Assembly (NCBI RefSeq): GCF_010994035.1
Contig: NZ_WIXN01000006.1
Span: forward strand, 1 to 64,000
Source: Virgibacillus aidingensis
Lineage (GTDB): Bacteria; Bacillota; Bacilli; Bacillales; Amphibacillaceae
DNA: 64,000 bases
Reading direction: 5' to 3'
Shown here: piece after piece, positions 37,049 to 46,587 of the stretch
Numbering within the stretch: the first letter of the stretch is position 1
How the letters are laid out: the number at the start of each line of letters is the position of its first letter
Notes under the pieces: generated by a model
What the model was told of the DNA's origin: nothing
Databases searched by the model: none
What the model saw: the letters and a program-made list of their open reading frames with translations, nothing else
Program-made: the position numbers and the translations under genes

Positions 37049-37279
37049 TTATTGAATGAAATAATCAAGTTCATGATAGTGCGGGTGCTGGCTTAACGAT
37101 TCTTCACAGCTTTCGCAGATCGCCTGAATAAGCATATCGCCATTTTCCGCATAATGTATCATATCTTCTTTTTCTTCTTTCGTTAATTGCTGTAAACCAA
37201 GTACAGAGGAGTCAATGAATTTTTCCTCCAGCTTTCCAATTTCCTGACTGCAATGCCTGCATGTATAGACGATGGACAT
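37049..37279 (-). CDS. fin: Anti-sigma-F factor Fin
   Basis: A 76-residue zinc-ribbon-like protein with CRHC (8-11) and CESC (near 56-59). In B. subtilis Fin (YabK), itself a sigma-F product, inhibits sigma-F to help the switch to sigma-G in the forespore. It has its own sigma-F promoter here and lies between pth and mfd as in B. subtilis. Confidence 0.93.
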   Translation of the reverse strand: MSIVYTCRHCSQEIGKLEEKFIDSSVLGLQQLTKEEKEDMIHYAENGDMLIQAICESCEESLSQHPHYHELDYFIQ

Positions 37280-37319
37280 GCTTATTACCCCCCTCGGATA
37301 AACGAATAAGCTTCGTTAA

Positions 37320-37349
37320 AAGTGTATCCGAAAAGGCGCTAACTTATAC
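37320..37349 (-). promoter_or_regulatory. fin promoter (sigma-F)
   Basis: Minus-strand GTATA (37349-37345), a 15-base spacer and GGATACACTT (37329-37320), fitting the sigma-F pattern GYATA-N15-GGnnAnAMT. It explains feedback of sigma-F on itself. The rest of 37350-37570 has no recognised feature. Confidence 0.75.
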
Positions 37350-37570
37350 AGAAAAGAAGTGTGGCAGGATACTGTCCTCCTGCCGGCGCAGCATGAATAT
37401 ACGCCTGACCGTCCGGCGGGGATATATCCTATATTATTCCGGTATCATGGCAAAGCTGCAGCTCCGGTCAGTCAGTAAGCAAAGCTATTGCACTTTTCTA
37501 CTTTCATTGGAACTAGTTTATTTATATTGGGGTTAAAACATGCAGGGAAAATCAACTTTATACAGCTTGA

Positions 37571-38131
37571 TCAGCGATTATACTCATTCATTACTTCGGA
37601 ATATGGCTTTGTTATCCATGCCTCACAGGCATCGGCCGCCAAGTTGATACTGGAGGATACACTGTCCTGCTCTTCCTTGGGGAATTTCCCCAGGACATAA
37701 TTGATAACCGGCATTTGGTCAACCGGTCTTCCTACACCAATCCGAATCCGTTTAAATTCCTTTGTCCCCAAATGGTCTATCGTGGAACGTATGCCGTTAT
37801 GTCCGCCATGACCGCCCTTTTGCCGCAGCCGTATTTTTCCGACAGGCAGATCCAGGTCATCATAAATAACAATCAGATCATCCAAATCAATGTCAAAATA
37901 ATTCATTAATGGCCTGATTGCTTCTCCGGATAAGTTCATATAGGTTTGAGGCTGCAGTAAAATCACTTTTTGCCCGTCAAGTATTTCCATAGTATATTTC
38001 CCATTAAATTTTGATTGATTCAGCTTCCATTTATGGCGTTTTCGCAATTCCTCAATCACCATAAACCCGACATTGTGCCGGGTGTCCTTATATTTTCTGC
38101 CGGGATTCCCCAGCCCAACGATACATTTCAT
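37571..38131 (-). CDS. pth: Peptidyl-tRNA hydrolase
   Basis: Releases tRNA from prematurely dissociated peptidyl-tRNA (called spoVC in B. subtilis). The 186 residues hold [19 protein letters not shown] with the catalytic His (in TRHNVG, about 20) and the [11 protein letters not shown] loop (about 108-118). Follows ctc with an 81-base gap containing an ACTGCCTTTTC/GAAAAGGCAGT hairpin (38167-38200). Confidence 0.97.
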   Translation of the reverse strand: MKCIVGLGNPGRKYKDTRHNVGFMVIEELRKRHKWKLNQSKFNGKYTMEILDGQKVILLQPQTYMNLSGEAIRPLMNYFDIDLDDLIVIYDDLDLPVGKIRLRQKGGHGGHNGIRSTIDHLGTKEFKRIRIGVGRPVDQMPVINYVLGKFPKEEQDSVSSSINLAADACEAWITKPYSEVMNEYNR

Positions 38132-38212
38132 ATTTTTCTTCCTTTTTTATGATAATGAAGGAATACACTGCCTTTTCAATGTGTATAAAGAAAAGGCAGT
38201 TTATGGGTTGCA

Positions 38213-38851
38213 TTATTTATTTTCTTCGTCCGTATCTTCTTCTGCGCCGACCAGCTCCGGCTCCTGATTCTCATCCGCTGATTCTTCTATATCTTCCACT
38301 GTATCCGGGGCTAAAATAGTAGCAATGGTTGTTTCAGGGTCATCAAGAACTTCGTAGGTGTCTGAAGTTTTAAGATCAGCAACTGTAATACTGTCCCCTA
38401 CTTTCAATTCGGATATGTCTACAGCAATTTCTTCAGGGATTTCACGTGGTTTAGCACGTACCTGCAATACATACAATGGCTGCTGCAGTACACCGCCGTC
38501 ACGAACGCCCTCAGCTTCGCCATCCAGTCTCAGGGAAACTTCCACATCCATTTCTTCGGACATGTCAACAATATAAAAGTCTGCATGAATCAATTCTTCT
38601 TTAATCGGATCCATCTGGTACTCATGCAGCATCACATCTACCGGACTTTCTCCCTCGATATCAAGGGAAATAATAGCGTTTCTGCCCTCGTCACGGACAG
38701 TTTTAACCAGTTCAATGCTGTCCAGGGAAATCGTTTTAGGTTCTTTGCCCTTCCCATAAAGAACTGCAGGCAAACGCCCTTTATTTCGTGCTTCCTTTGT
38801 CGCTGATTTCGTTAAATCTTCTCTTCTATCGGCTTTTAGCTTGACTGCCAT
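38213..38851 (-). CDS. ctc: Ribosomal protein bL25, general stress type (Ctc)
   Basis: 5S-rRNA-binding 50S protein. The 212 residues comprise the L25 domain (1-95) and the TL5/Ctc C-terminal beta domain, ending in an acidic tail. Start is set at ATG 38851 because GGAGG lies 9 bases upstream; the ATG at 38860 would leave no spacing. A sigma-B promoter precedes it, as for B. subtilis ctc. Confidence 0.95.
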   Translation of the reverse strand: MAVKLKADRREDLTKSATKEARNKGRLPAVLYGKGKEPKTISLDSIELVKTVRDEGRNAIISLDIEGESPVDVMLHEYQMDPIKEELIHADFYIVDMSEEMDVEVSLRLDGEAEGVRDGGVLQQPLYVLQVRAKPREIPEEIAVDISELKVGDSITVADLKTSDTYEVLDDPETTIATILAPDTVEDIEESADENQEPELVGAEEDTDEENK

Positions 38852-38933
38852 ACTTATCATCCTCCAAAAGTTATATCTTTATTTAGCACTGTGTTTTAAA
38901 ATTTATTCGGTCACAAAACATATACGTTGGATA

Positions 38934-38959
38934 TTTCCCGTTTCTGCCTGTTTTTAAAC
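38934..38959 (-). promoter_or_regulatory. ctc promoter (sigma-B)
   Basis: Minus-strand GTTTAA (38959-38954), a 14-base spacer and GGGAAA (38939-38934), close to the sigma-B consensus GTTTAA-N12-14-GGGTAT. It lies just after the prs stop codon. Confidence 0.7.
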
Positions 38960-38963
38960 TATA

Positions 38964-39917
38964 CTAATCAAACAGAATACTGACAGATTGAAGTTCATGC
39001 ACACGTATAATGGCTTCTCCGATCAATGGCGCTACAGATAGCGGGGTGATCTTTTCAATATGTTTATCCTCCGGAAGCGGAATGGAGTTTGTAATTACCA
39101 GTTCCTTAATTTCTGATTCATTTATACGGTCAATTGCCGGCCCGGACAAAACAGGGTGTGTACAGCAAGCATACACCTCTTTCGCCCCATTTTCCACTAA
39201 CGCATTTGCCGCGAGCGAAATGGTACCAGCCGTATCGATGATATCATCCACGAGAATGGCTGTTTTTCCTTCGATGTTTCCTACGATATTCATGACTTCC
39301 GCCACATTTGGTTCCGGGCGGCGCTTATCTATAATACCAATCGGTGCATTCAGGCGGTCCGCCATTTTTCTGGCTCTGGTCACCCCGCCGTGATCCGGGG
39401 AGACAACTATAATGTCTTCCAGCGCTTTTGCTTCAAAATAATCGGACAGTATTGGTACCCCCTGAAGATGATCAATTGGTACATTAAAGAAACCCTGGAT
39501 TTGCGGTGCATGCAGATCCAGTGTGATTACTCTGCTGGCGCCTGCTGTCTCAAGCAGATCCGCAACCAGCTTGGCAGTAATCGGTTCCCGTGATCGTGCT
39601 TTTCTATCCTGTCTGGCGTAACCGTAGTACGGCATAACAATGTTGATGGACCTGGCGGATGCGCGTTTTAATGCATCAATCATAATCACCAGTTCCATAA
39701 TATGTTCATTTACCGGAGAGCAGGTTGATTGAACCACATATACATCACAGCCCCGTACACTTTCTTCAATGTTGATTTGAATTTCTCCGTCACTGAACCG
39801 ATTCACGGAACATTTCCCGAGATTCGTGCCAATATGGTTTGCAATGTCCTCTGCCAGCTCCCGATTTGAATTTAATGTAAATACTTTTAATGATGAATCC
39901 TTGTACGTGGATGCCAT
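38964..39917 (-). CDS. prs: Ribose-phosphate pyrophosphokinase
   Basis: Makes PRPP from ribose-5-phosphate and ATP, feeding purine, pyrimidine, histidine and tryptophan synthesis. The 317-residue class I enzyme shows [17 protein letters not shown] (near 156) and the PRPP-binding [11 protein letters not shown] (near 218). It follows glmU by 15 bases with GGAGGG before ATG, so it is in the glmU operon. Confidence 0.97.
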   Translation of the reverse strand: MASTYKDSSLKVFTLNSNRELAEDIANHIGTNLGKCSVNRFSDGEIQINIEESVRGCDVYVVQSTCSPVNEHIMELVIMIDALKRASARSINIVMPYYGYARQDRKARSREPITAKLVADLLETAGASRVITLDLHAPQIQGFFNVPIDHLQGVPILSDYFEAKALEDIIVVSPDHGGVTRARKMADRLNAPIGIIDKRRPEPNVAEVMNIVGNIEGKTAILVDDIIDTAGTISLAANALVENGAKEVYACCTHPVLSGPAIDRINESEIKELVITNSIPLPEDKHIEKITPLSVAPLIGEAIIRVHELQSVSILFD

Positions 39918-39932
39918 GAAAAGAACCCTCCG

Positions 39933-41312
39933 TTAACTTTTTTGTCTGTTTTTGAGTCTTGCTGCATATCCTTCTTTATTTGATTGCCTTGCTCTTGCTA
40001 CGGCCAGGGCGTCCCCCGGTACATCTTTTGTAATCGTTGACCCTGCTGCTACATAGGAACCCTGTCCCACGGTGACGGGTGCAATAAGGTTTGAATTGCA
40101 GCCGATAAACGCATCGTCTTCAATCGTAGTTAAATGTTTTTTTGTTCCGTCATAGTTCACTGTTATTGTACCACAACCTATGTTCACATTGCTCCCCACA
40201 TCGGCATCACCCATATAACTTAAATGGGATACCTTGCTGCCTTCTCCCAGCTTTGTTTTCTTTACCTCCACAAAATTACCGACCTTCGCCTCATTGCTGA
40301 TAATGGATTCCGGGCGAATATGTGCGTATGGACCAATATTCACTCTTTTTCCGATTTTACTGTCGGCGGCCACACTTTGTCTGATAATCGTTTCTTCCCC
40401 GATATGGCAATTGGTAATTTCGCTATGCGGGCCAATTTCTGCATCTGCTTCGATAAACGATTCGCCTTTGATGATCGTACCCGGGTGAATCACGGCATCA
40501 GGCTCTATTTTAACATCCGGATGAATATACGTGTTTTCAGGGTCGATAATGCTTACCCCATTCCGCATATGCTGCTCATTGATTCTCCGTTTTAGAATCT
40601 GCGTTGCCTCGGCCAATGCTGCACGATCATTGATGCCTATTGTTTCATTAAAATCATCTGTCAGAAAAGCACTTGCCTTTTCCCCCTGTCTGCGCATGAT
40701 TCCGATGATATCAGGCAAATAATACTCCCCTTGTGCATTATCATTGGATACATGCTGGAGGGCCTGAAATAGCGCCCTATTATCAAAGCAATATGTACCT
40801 GTATTAATTTCATCAATGGAGCGTTCCTCTTCATTGGCATCTTTATGTTCTACAATACGCTCGACTTCATTGTCTTTATTGCGGATAATCCTTCCATAAC
40901 CGGCCGGATCCGGAGCGCTTGCTGTCAGCACTGTCGCTTTGGCATTTGTTTTTTCATGGTGCTCAAATAATTTCTGATAGGTTTCACCTGTTATTAACGG
41001 TGTATCACCGCAAACGACGATGGTTGTTCCTTCTTTATCTTTTAACAGCTCCCCCGCCTGCATGACGGCATGGCCCGTGCCCAGCTGTTCTTCCTGTATA
41101 ACAAATTTACTTTCATTGCCAATATGTTCCTCTACCTTTTCCGCACCAAAACCGACAATTGTAACCAATTCATCCAATTGTACCGTTTTCACTTGGTCAA
41201 TAACGTGCTGTACCATTGGTCGATCCATGACCGGATGAAGCACTTTATACAGCTTTGACTTCATTCTGGTCCCTTTTCCCGCTGCTAAAATGACAGCATA
41301 TCGTTTTGCCAT
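39933..41312 (-). CDS. glmU: Bifunctional GlcNAc-1-P uridylyltransferase / glucosamine-1-P acetyltransferase
   Basis: Makes UDP-GlcNAc for peptidoglycan and teichoic acid. N-terminal pyrophosphorylase motif [13 protein letters not shown] (about 9-21); from about residue 250 a left-handed beta helix of hexapeptide repeats ([20 protein letters not shown]) carries the acetyltransferase. I set the start at ATG 41312 with GGAGG 7 bases upstream, giving 459 residues instead of a longer frame. Confidence 0.96.
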   Translation of the reverse strand: MAKRYAVILAAGKGTRMKSKLYKVLHPVMDRPMVQHVIDQVKTVQLDELVTIVGFGAEKVEEHIGNESKFVIQEEQLGTGHAVMQAGELLKDKEGTTIVVCGDTPLITGETYQKLFEHHEKTNAKATVLTASAPDPAGYGRIIRNKDNEVERIVEHKDANEEERSIDEINTGTYCFDNRALFQALQHVSNDNAQGEYYLPDIIGIMRRQGEKASAFLTDDFNETIGINDRAALAEATQILKRRINEQHMRNGVSIIDPENTYIHPDVKIEPDAVIHPGTIIKGESFIEADAEIGPHSEITNCHIGEETIIRQSVAADSKIGKRVNIGPYAHIRPESIISNEAKVGNFVEVKKTKLGEGSKVSHLSYMGDADVGSNVNIGCGTITVNYDGTKKHLTTIEDDAFIGCNSNLIAPVTVGQGSYVAAGSTITKDVPGDALAVARARQSNKEGYAARLKNRQKS

Positions 41313-41844
41313 ATGGAAACCTCCATTATTTCTTTTTCCCATTACTAATTTATCCTAAAAAGCAGCTTATTTCAAGGTGAAACACCGGGACGGTACTTCT
41401 GTTTCATCCCGCCTTATGAAATATGGGAACAGTTTTTTGGCTTTATCAGGTATACCACCTTAAAGGTAGTTAAAAAGCAGCAGAATCGAGGTAGAGCAAG
41501 TAAGAAAATACAATCCAACTAAAATTATCCGTATTCATTTTCAATGGGGAAACAAAAATAAACTGCCACCACGTTATTTTTCCCAAAAAAAAGAAGGCTA
41601 ACCTGTCGCAGATTAGACCTCTAGTTGTTTTCTTCAGAAAAACGCTTATTCACTCGCCACCCATGGAAGCACATTCATATTTTTCGTGAATTTATGCTGC
41701 TTTCCCAAAGGCGGGAGAGCTGCAAAGCAGTTCCTTGCTGCATCAATGTATAAGTTTGCATCAGGGAACGTAACTTTGCGCTTGTACTGCTTATCTTAGG
41801 ACCTGAATTTTCAGCTGAAACTTTTCTTTCCCAACGTGTAAGTA
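41313..41844. other. spoVG-glmU intergenic region
   Basis: A 532-base gap, longer than expected. It contains the spoVG terminator (41585-41620), an imperfect CGGGACG/CATCCCG hairpin (about 41397-41425) and an extended imperfect inverted repeat (GCAAAG ... CTTTGC, about 41713-41781). No open frame with a ribosome-binding site was seen, and the glmU promoter was not identified. Confidence 0.5.
41585..41620 (-). terminator. spoVG terminator
   Basis: Minus-strand AGGTCTAATC/GGTTAGCCT stem (one bulged base, 7-base loop) followed by TTC and T8. Confidence 0.75.
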
Positions 41845-42132
41845 TTATGAAGCACCCGCTTCCTCGTATTCCATTTCCTCACCTACACGACGAAACTCTC
41901 CCAGCACGGCTTCCTGTATTTTAGCACGTGTACCGGAATTGATCGGGTGTGCAATATCCCTAAACTCTCCATCCGGAGTCCTTTTGGAAGGCATTGCAAC
42001 AAAAAGTCCGTTATTCCCATCAATCACGCGGATATCATGGACTACAAATTCTTCATCTAACGTGATTGAAGCTATAGCACGCATTCTCCCATCTGTATTT
42101 ACGCGGCGTAATCGAACGTCAGTCACTTCCAT
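41845..42132 (-). CDS. spoVG: Stage V sporulation protein G
   Basis: A 95-residue RNA/DNA-binding regulator affecting septation and sporulation. The sequence ([36 protein letters not shown]) is highly conserved in the family. A sigma-H promoter with an AT-rich upstream region, matching the classic B. subtilis spoVG promoter, lies before it. RidA (yabJ), normally between purR and spoVG, is missing. Confidence 0.97.
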   Translation of the reverse strand: MEVTDVRLRRVNTDGRMRAIASITLDEEFVVHDIRVIDGNNGLFVAMPSKRTPDGEFRDIAHPINSGTRAKIQEAVLGEFRRVGEEMEYEEAGAS

Positions 42133-42169
42133 GATGTTTCACCACCTTTTCCCTTTTGCTTACTAAACT

Positions 42170-42195
42170 AGTTCAACAAAAGTTGAAAAAATCCT
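42170..42195 (-). promoter_or_regulatory. spoVG promoter (sigma-H)
   Basis: Minus-strand AGGATTT (42195-42189), a 14-base spacer and GAACT (42174-42170); B. subtilis spoVG has AGGATTT-N14-GAATT. An A/T-only stretch just upstream resembles the AbrB-bound enhancer region of the B. subtilis gene. Confidence 0.75.
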
Positions 42196-42302
42196 GCTAA
42201 AAAATCAAAAAAAATAAAAATTTATGAATCTGCAAGCAATAGCACAGTTTGAAACATATGGAAAACTTGTAAAATGTCTGTCCCGGATACAGGCAAAAAT
42301 CC

Positions 42303-43127
42303 TTATTTTACTTGATCGGTCTGCATATTGCCGGGCTGTACATGAATGTTTCTCTTCTTAATGTCCACATCGGTGATTTTTACAAGGGAAGTATAATCGT
42401 CCACTACCCGTTCTTCTTCTTCATCGTCTGCTTCGGCAAGCACCCCGATTGCTTTTACATTAGCTTCGAACTCACCCAGAAGATTAATCATTCCCGTGAT
42501 GGTTCCCCCCGCCTTCATAAAGTCATCTATAATACAGACATTGGCTCCTTCTTGTAAACTCCGCTTCGGCAAAACCATGGTCTGGATCTTGCGTGAAGAG
42601 CCGGAAACATAATTAATGCTGACAGAAGAACCTTCCGTTACTTTTGGATCCCTTCGTACGATAACAACGGGAACATCCAAAAATGATGCCGTTGCGTGGG
42701 CTAGCGGAATTCCTTTTGTTGCTACTGTGACAACCACATCAATATCCTTATCGGAAAAGGCAGATGCAAAAACACGGCCTATTTCCCTTACCGTTTTCGG
42801 ATCACCAAGCAAGTCGCTCATATATAAATACCCGCCGGGAAGGATCCGCTCGGCGTCCTCCAGTTTACTGCAAAGCTTTTCAATAAAGGATGTACTCAGT
42901 GTTTCGGAATTTTCCGGGATAAATCTCACACCGCCTGCAGCCCCGGTTGTCCTTTTTAAGTAACCGAGACCTTCGCTTTGAAAAACATGATGGATGATAT
43001 CCAAATCCTCACTTACCGAGGCTTTCGTTGTATTTAAACGGTCTACGAAATAAGGCAATTGCGTATGTTTTCTTGGGTTATCAAGAAAATAGTTTGTCAA
43101 TACGACCAATCGATTGCTTCTTTTCAT
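42303..43127 (-). CDS. purR: Purine operon repressor
   Basis: PRPP-responsive repressor of purine genes. The 274 residues have an N-terminal winged helix (1-75) and a phosphoribosyltransferase-like domain with the PRPP motif CIIDDFMKAGGTI (near 200), which binds PRPP but is not catalytic. ATG follows GAGGTG. Confidence 0.96.
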   Translation of the reverse strand: MKRSNRLVVLTNYFLDNPRKHTQLPYFVDRLNTTKASVSEDLDIIHHVFQSEGLGYLKRTTGAAGGVRFIPENSETLSTSFIEKLCSKLEDAERILPGGYLYMSDLLGDPKTVREIGRVFASAFSDKDIDVVVTVATKGIPLAHATASFLDVPVVIVRRDPKVTEGSSVSINYVSGSSRKIQTMVLPKRSLQEGANVCIIDDFMKAGGTITGMINLLGEFEANVKAIGVLAEADDEEEERVVDDYTSLVKITDVDIKKRNIHVQPGNMQTDQVK

Positions 43128-43192
43128 TTTTGCACCTCAAAACCGAATGATTTTATATAAATATATCATTAATATATGTTTTTAGGCAACAA

Positions 43193-44044
43193 TTAACCAA
43201 TTAACCGTACATAATATACTTCTTTGCAAAAGCCTTTCATGCTGTTATAAATCCGCTGTGCTTTACTCTCATGCTTTACCAGGCCATACACCGTCGGGCC
43301 GCTCCCGCTCATTAACACACCTTCAGCCCCGGACTGTGCCATTTTATTTTTAATCCGCTTTACCTCCGGATAGGCGCTGCACGTCACCTCTTCCAAAGCG
43401 TTTCCAATAGAATGGCAAAGCTTGGGGTAGTCATTTTCATGCAAAGCATCGATGACTCTCCCTGTTTCCGGATGAATCAGCTTTTCAAGGTTGATTTGTT
43501 CAAATATCGTACCGGAAGAGACCCCTATATCCGGTTTTGCCAATACAACCCAGCAAGACGGAGGTGCAGGAAGTCTGTTGACAATTTCCCCCCGTCCGGT
43601 TGCTACGCCTGTATGGCCAAAAACGCAAAAGGGCACATCAGAACCAATACGCGCGCCAACCTCCGCCAATTCCTGCACTGGAATATGTAAAGACCATAAT
43701 CTGTTTAAACCGCGCAGCACAGCAGCGGCATCTGCACTTCCTCCGCCAAGCCCTGCAGAAACGGGAATACTTTTCTCTATATCAATATGGACACCTTTTG
43801 CTATGTTGTAAACTTCCTTAAAAAGCCTTGCTGCTTTATATGCCAAATTCCGTTCATCGCTCGGCACATATCTGCTCTCCAAAGAAATTTCTATTCTGTT
43901 CTCGTCCAGTTCATGAATAGCAACCCTGTCTGACAGATCAATGGTTGTCATTACCATTTCCACATTATGATAGCCATCCTCCCGTTTGCTGATGACATCC
44001 AGGGATAAATTCAATTTGGCAGGTGCTTTTTCATAAATAATCAT
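43193..44044 (-). CDS. ispE: 4-diphosphocytidyl-2-C-methyl-D-erythritol kinase
   Basis: GHMP kinase of the MEP isoprenoid pathway. 283 residues with [12 protein letters not shown] at the N-terminus and the ATP loop [15 protein letters not shown] (near 92). I set the start at ATG 44044, with AGAAGGTG upstream, rather than a GTG three codons earlier. Confidence 0.95.
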   Translation of the reverse strand: MIIYEKAPAKLNLSLDVISKREDGYHNVEMVMTTIDLSDRVAIHELDENRIEISLESRYVPSDERNLAYKAARLFKEVYNIAKGVHIDIEKSIPVSAGLGGGSADAAAVLRGLNRLWSLHIPVQELAEVGARIGSDVPFCVFGHTGVATGRGEIVNRLPAPPSCWVVLAKPDIGVSSGTIFEQINLEKLIHPETGRVIDALHENDYPKLCHSIGNALEEVTCSAYPEVKRIKNKMAQSGAEGVLMSGSGPTVYGLVKHESKAQRIYNSMKGFCKEVYYVRLIG

Positions 44045-44257
44045 TCTCTTCACCTTCTTTTATCAGGAGTGAACTTCTTCTGGCAGAAATTCATAAGATG
44101 TGAGAGCTAACGTCAAAAGATAAACAAATTGTAACACAAATAAAAATAAGTCGCGACTGGTTGTCCGCCCTGAAAATATGCTGCTGCCAACCAGTAATAA
44201 GTCTTAACCCCACTCATCATAGGACAGATCCGCCTAAGAAAACCGTATGGAAAGGGG

Positions 44258-44288
44258 AAAAGGCAAACCCGTTAGGATTTGCCTTTTT
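44258..44288 (-). terminator. sspF terminator
   Basis: AAAAGGCAAA/TTTGCCTTTTT stem overlapping the sspF stop codon, with a T-rich 3' side on the minus strand. Confidence 0.7.
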
Positions 44289-44454
44289 GCCCTGCACTTT
44301 GTTCTGCCATTTCGATGGCCCGTTTGACCATGTTCCCGGCATCACGTGCTTTAATGCCTCCCCAGCCTTCCTGCTGCACTGTGTCGTAAAATCCTAACTC
44401 CTTGGCAATTTCTTCTTTCAAATGGTCTGACATAATTCCTTTTCGTCTAGCCAT
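44272..44454 (-). CDS. sspF: Small acid-soluble spore protein, alpha/beta type (SspF)
   Basis: A 60-residue spore DNA-binding protein with the alpha/beta SASP signature ([20 protein letters not shown], then [14 protein letters not shown]). The first line [13 protein letters not shown] matches SspF of B. subtilis, which also lies between veg and ispE. A clean sigma-G promoter was not found. Confidence 0.95.
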   Translation of the reverse strand: MARRKGIMSDHLKEEIAKELGFYDTVQQEGWGGIKARDAGNMVKRAIEMAEQSAGQKGKS

Positions 44455-44549
44455 GAAGAACTACCCCTTTCCGTATGGAATTGTTACGACATTTTTAGAA
44501 TATGCAGCTGCGTTTATTTCACACCAGTTATATGTATACAAAAAAGGAT

Positions 44550-44897
44550 TTATTTTGCAAAATCATATTGCGTCAGCATGCTTTCCAGCTTCAGTGCCAG
44601 ACCGATATTGCCGTTCACTTTCAGCTTCCCTGACATAAAAGCGGCAGTACTGTTTAAATCCCCTTGCAGAAACTTCCTGAAGTACTTTTCCTTCATTTTC
44701 AACGTGCAATCCGCCTTTTTATTTGCATCGTAATATACAGCAGCTGAACCATCCGATAATTCAAGCTGATAAATGCCATCTTCTGCATCGGTTAACTCAA
44801 ATTGGAATACAGCATTTACTTTTTCATAAGGTGTGCTTTTTTCCAGTAATTTCGCTTCAATTTCTCCCCAAATCTCTTCCACATTTTTATTCTCCAT
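44550..44897 (-). CDS. SCP2-like sterol-carrier domain protein
   Basis: A 115-residue protein consisting of one SCP2 domain (YQLELSDGSAAVYYD, ADCTLKMKEKYFRKFLQGDLN, SGKLKVNGNIGLALKLESML). The fold binds lipids or other hydrophobic ligands; the biological role of these small bacterial versions is unknown. Start taken at ATG 44897, with AGGGGG six bases upstream. It lies between veg and sspF, where B. subtilis has no gene. Confidence 0.8.
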   Translation of the reverse strand: MENKNVEEIWGEIEAKLLEKSTPYEKVNAVFQFELTDAEDGIYQLELSDGSAAVYYDANKKADCTLKMKEKYFRKFLQGDLNSTAAFMSGKLKVNGNIGLALKLESMLTQYDFAK

Positions 44898-44974
44898 CAT
44901 AAACCCCCTGGTCATCCCAATATTCTGTTATTTCAAAGCAGAAAAACTGCATAAATAAGGTCCATAAAAAAACG

Positions 44975-45007
44975 AAAACAGTAAACAAAAGGAATGTTTA
45001 CTGTTTT
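44975..45007 (-). terminator. veg terminator
   Basis: AAAACAGTAAAC (44975-44986) and GTTTACTGTTTT (44996-45007) form a perfect 12-bp stem overlapping the veg stop, followed on the minus strand by CGTTTTTTT. Confidence 0.85.
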
Positions 45008-45264
45008 AAGATGGTTGCTATTGTTCCTTCGTCCGTAAAGCTCAGTTCGACCGTTTCTGTCAGTATGTCCGCATAGCTGTAAGAGACCCGCTCAAAAGCA
45101 TTTTCTTCCTGATCGAGTTCCACAATGAATACGGAAGGATATGTTTCCGCAAGTACACCTGAACGCTCGATCGTTTTCCTTCTGCCGCCATTGGCCTTCA
45201 GCCTCAAACGCTGTCCAACGTGCCCTTCAAGACCTTGCTTAATTTCGCTTAACGTCTTAGCCAC
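44998..45264 (-). CDS. veg: Veg protein (biofilm/sporulation-associated)
   Basis: An 88-residue protein. [20 protein letters not shown] and [14 protein letters not shown] are diagnostic for Veg. In B. subtilis Veg is very highly transcribed and stimulates biofilm genes by antagonising SinR. GTG 45264 is chosen as start because the homologous sequence begins there and GAGGTGGAG precedes it. Two strong promoters drive it. Confidence 0.93.
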   Translation of the reverse strand: MAKTLSEIKQGLEGHVGQRLRLKANGGRRKTIERSGVLAETYPSVFIVELDQEENAFERVSYSYADILTETVELSFTDEGTIATILKQ

Positions 45265-45286
45265 TACACTCCACCTCACTTCATTC

Positions 45287-45315
45287 AGTGTATCACACGC
45301 TTGTATTAAAGTCAA
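45287..45315 (-). promoter_or_regulatory. veg promoter P2 (sigma-A)
   Basis: Minus-strand TTGACT (45315-45310), a 17-base spacer and TACACT (45292-45287), proximal to the veg start. Confidence 0.7.
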
Positions 45316-45327
45316 ATAAAACAATAT

Positions 45328-45357
45328 ATTATAACAGGGTTATAAATTTCATGTCAA
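45328..45357 (-). promoter_or_regulatory. veg promoter P1 (sigma-A)
   Basis: Perfect TTGACA (45357-45352) and perfect TATAAT (45333-45328), spacer 18. With P2 it makes a tandem strong promoter, in keeping with the known strength of veg promoters. Confidence 0.8.
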
Positions 45358-45470
45358 CCGTTTTTTTTTTGTCTATTTACCGTATTATTTGTAAATGTTA
45401 ACATTTTATGTACTAATTTTAATAAAAAATAAGGAAATTGTTATAAAAGTTGATGTATTGGAGACTTGCA

Positions 45471-45502
45471 GATAAGAAAGCGTGAGGAGCTTTCTTATCT
45501 AC
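45471..45502 (-). terminator. Hairpin at the end of yabG
   Basis: AGATAAGAAAGC/GCTTTCTTATCT perfect stem overlapping the yabG stop codon, but without a U tract. It may act as a weak terminator or stabilise the 3' end. Confidence 0.4.
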
Positions 45503-46374
45503 TGATTATCATTTGAGCCGCTCTCAAGATATGGCATGCCGGTCCGGAGCAGTCCTCTTGTCTCCACTCCACCCATCCCTTTATCACCGGTAAGTGTATT
45601 TCTCAGTGCATCTCTGACGCCTACTTTATCCATGAAAGACGTATACGCGATCTTTGCAGCTATATAAACCGGATCCAATGCATGTATATTAATTCTCAAA
45701 GGGGAGCTTGCAAAGTTGGCTCCGGCTCTTATTAGGGATTCAAAATGCGACTGGCATGCCCCCGCAAAAATAATGAGCTGATCAAGATCAGGCGTAATAT
45801 TCCTCGCTTCCCTGACAGTTTCCGCAAAATAACGGGAGTGTCTGTATGCCCGAAGATCGTTTTTTTGCCCTTTATTTTTTGAAAAAGCGTCATGGCCTGT
45901 AATGACAATAATATCCGGCTGGATTTTTCTGACCAGCTCACCGATCTTTACAGGCATCTCTTTTTCATTTACATGTACGCCATGCACTTGAAGCCCCACC
46001 CGCCGGTAAAGTTCGATGCATTTCCTCAAATACATCTGATCTCCATCGAGGTGCAGCACCTTTGCGGGAAGCTGAAAATACTGAGCTTCATAGTAATAGC
46101 CTTCAGTGGACTGGTATTCCCGTTTCTCTTTCATCAACTGATAATCCTGACGAAATAAACGGTAGGAGAAATCCTCCTGTTCCTTGCCCTTTTTCCTCCT
46201 TTTTTCCAGATCCCGTGATTTAACCATAACAATATCATCTATTGGCGCGTCAGCTTCCAGCCGCAAATCCTCGCCAAATAATTGAACCGTTTTCTCCCTG
46301 ATGGAGGCAATCCGAAAAAGCAGATCATGATTGTAAGATATCCGTGTAACTAAATCACCTTTATTAAACCGCAT
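45499..46374 (-). CDS. yabG: Sporulation-specific protease YabG
   Basis: A 291-residue cysteine protease that processes spore coat proteins such as SpoIVA and SafA in the mother cell. Likely catalytic residues are the His in VITGHDAFS and Cys in FAGACQSHFE. Start ATG 46374 corresponds to the B. subtilis start (RFNKGDLVTRISYNHD). A sigma-K promoter lies upstream. Confidence 0.94.
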   Translation of the reverse strand: MRFNKGDLVTRISYNHDLLFRIASIREKTVQLFGEDLRLEADAPIDDIVMVKSRDLEKRRKKGKEQEDFSYRLFRQDYQLMKEKREYQSTEGYYYEAQYFQLPAKVLHLDGDQMYLRKCIELYRRVGLQVHGVHVNEKEMPVKIGELVRKIQPDIIVITGHDAFSKNKGQKNDLRAYRHSRYFAETVREARNITPDLDQLIIFAGACQSHFESLIRAGANFASSPLRINIHALDPVYIAAKIAYTSFMDKVGVRDALRNTLTGDKGMGGVETRGLLRTGMPYLESGSNDNQ

Positions 46375-46427
46375 AAATTCACCCCACACCTCACCGCTTT
46401 CCACTTAGAATGGAAGCTTTCCTAGTA

Positions 46428-46436
46428 TAGACTATG
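46428..46436 (-). promoter_or_regulatory. yabG promoter -10 element (sigma-K)
   Basis: Minus-strand CATAGTCTA matches the sigma-K -10 (CATAnnnTA); an AC dinucleotide 16 bases upstream fits its -35 (mACm). B. subtilis yabG is sigma-K dependent. Confidence 0.65.
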
Positions 46437-46587
46437 AGGATAAACGCCCGCCCGTGCGGGGAAACAAAAAGCAATTAAATTTTGAGCAAAAAAATATCCA
46501 GTCCGACTTGTGAAGCTTTTTTCTTCGCGGTACAAATAATTAGAAATTGCTTGATGTGCTTAAAAAGATGACCAGAGGACCACCTGT

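Noticed and set aside
44455-44549. sigma-G promoter for sspF
   Set aside because: A CATATTC-like -10 is present but no acceptable -35 at 17-18 bp; not reported although sigma-G control is expected.
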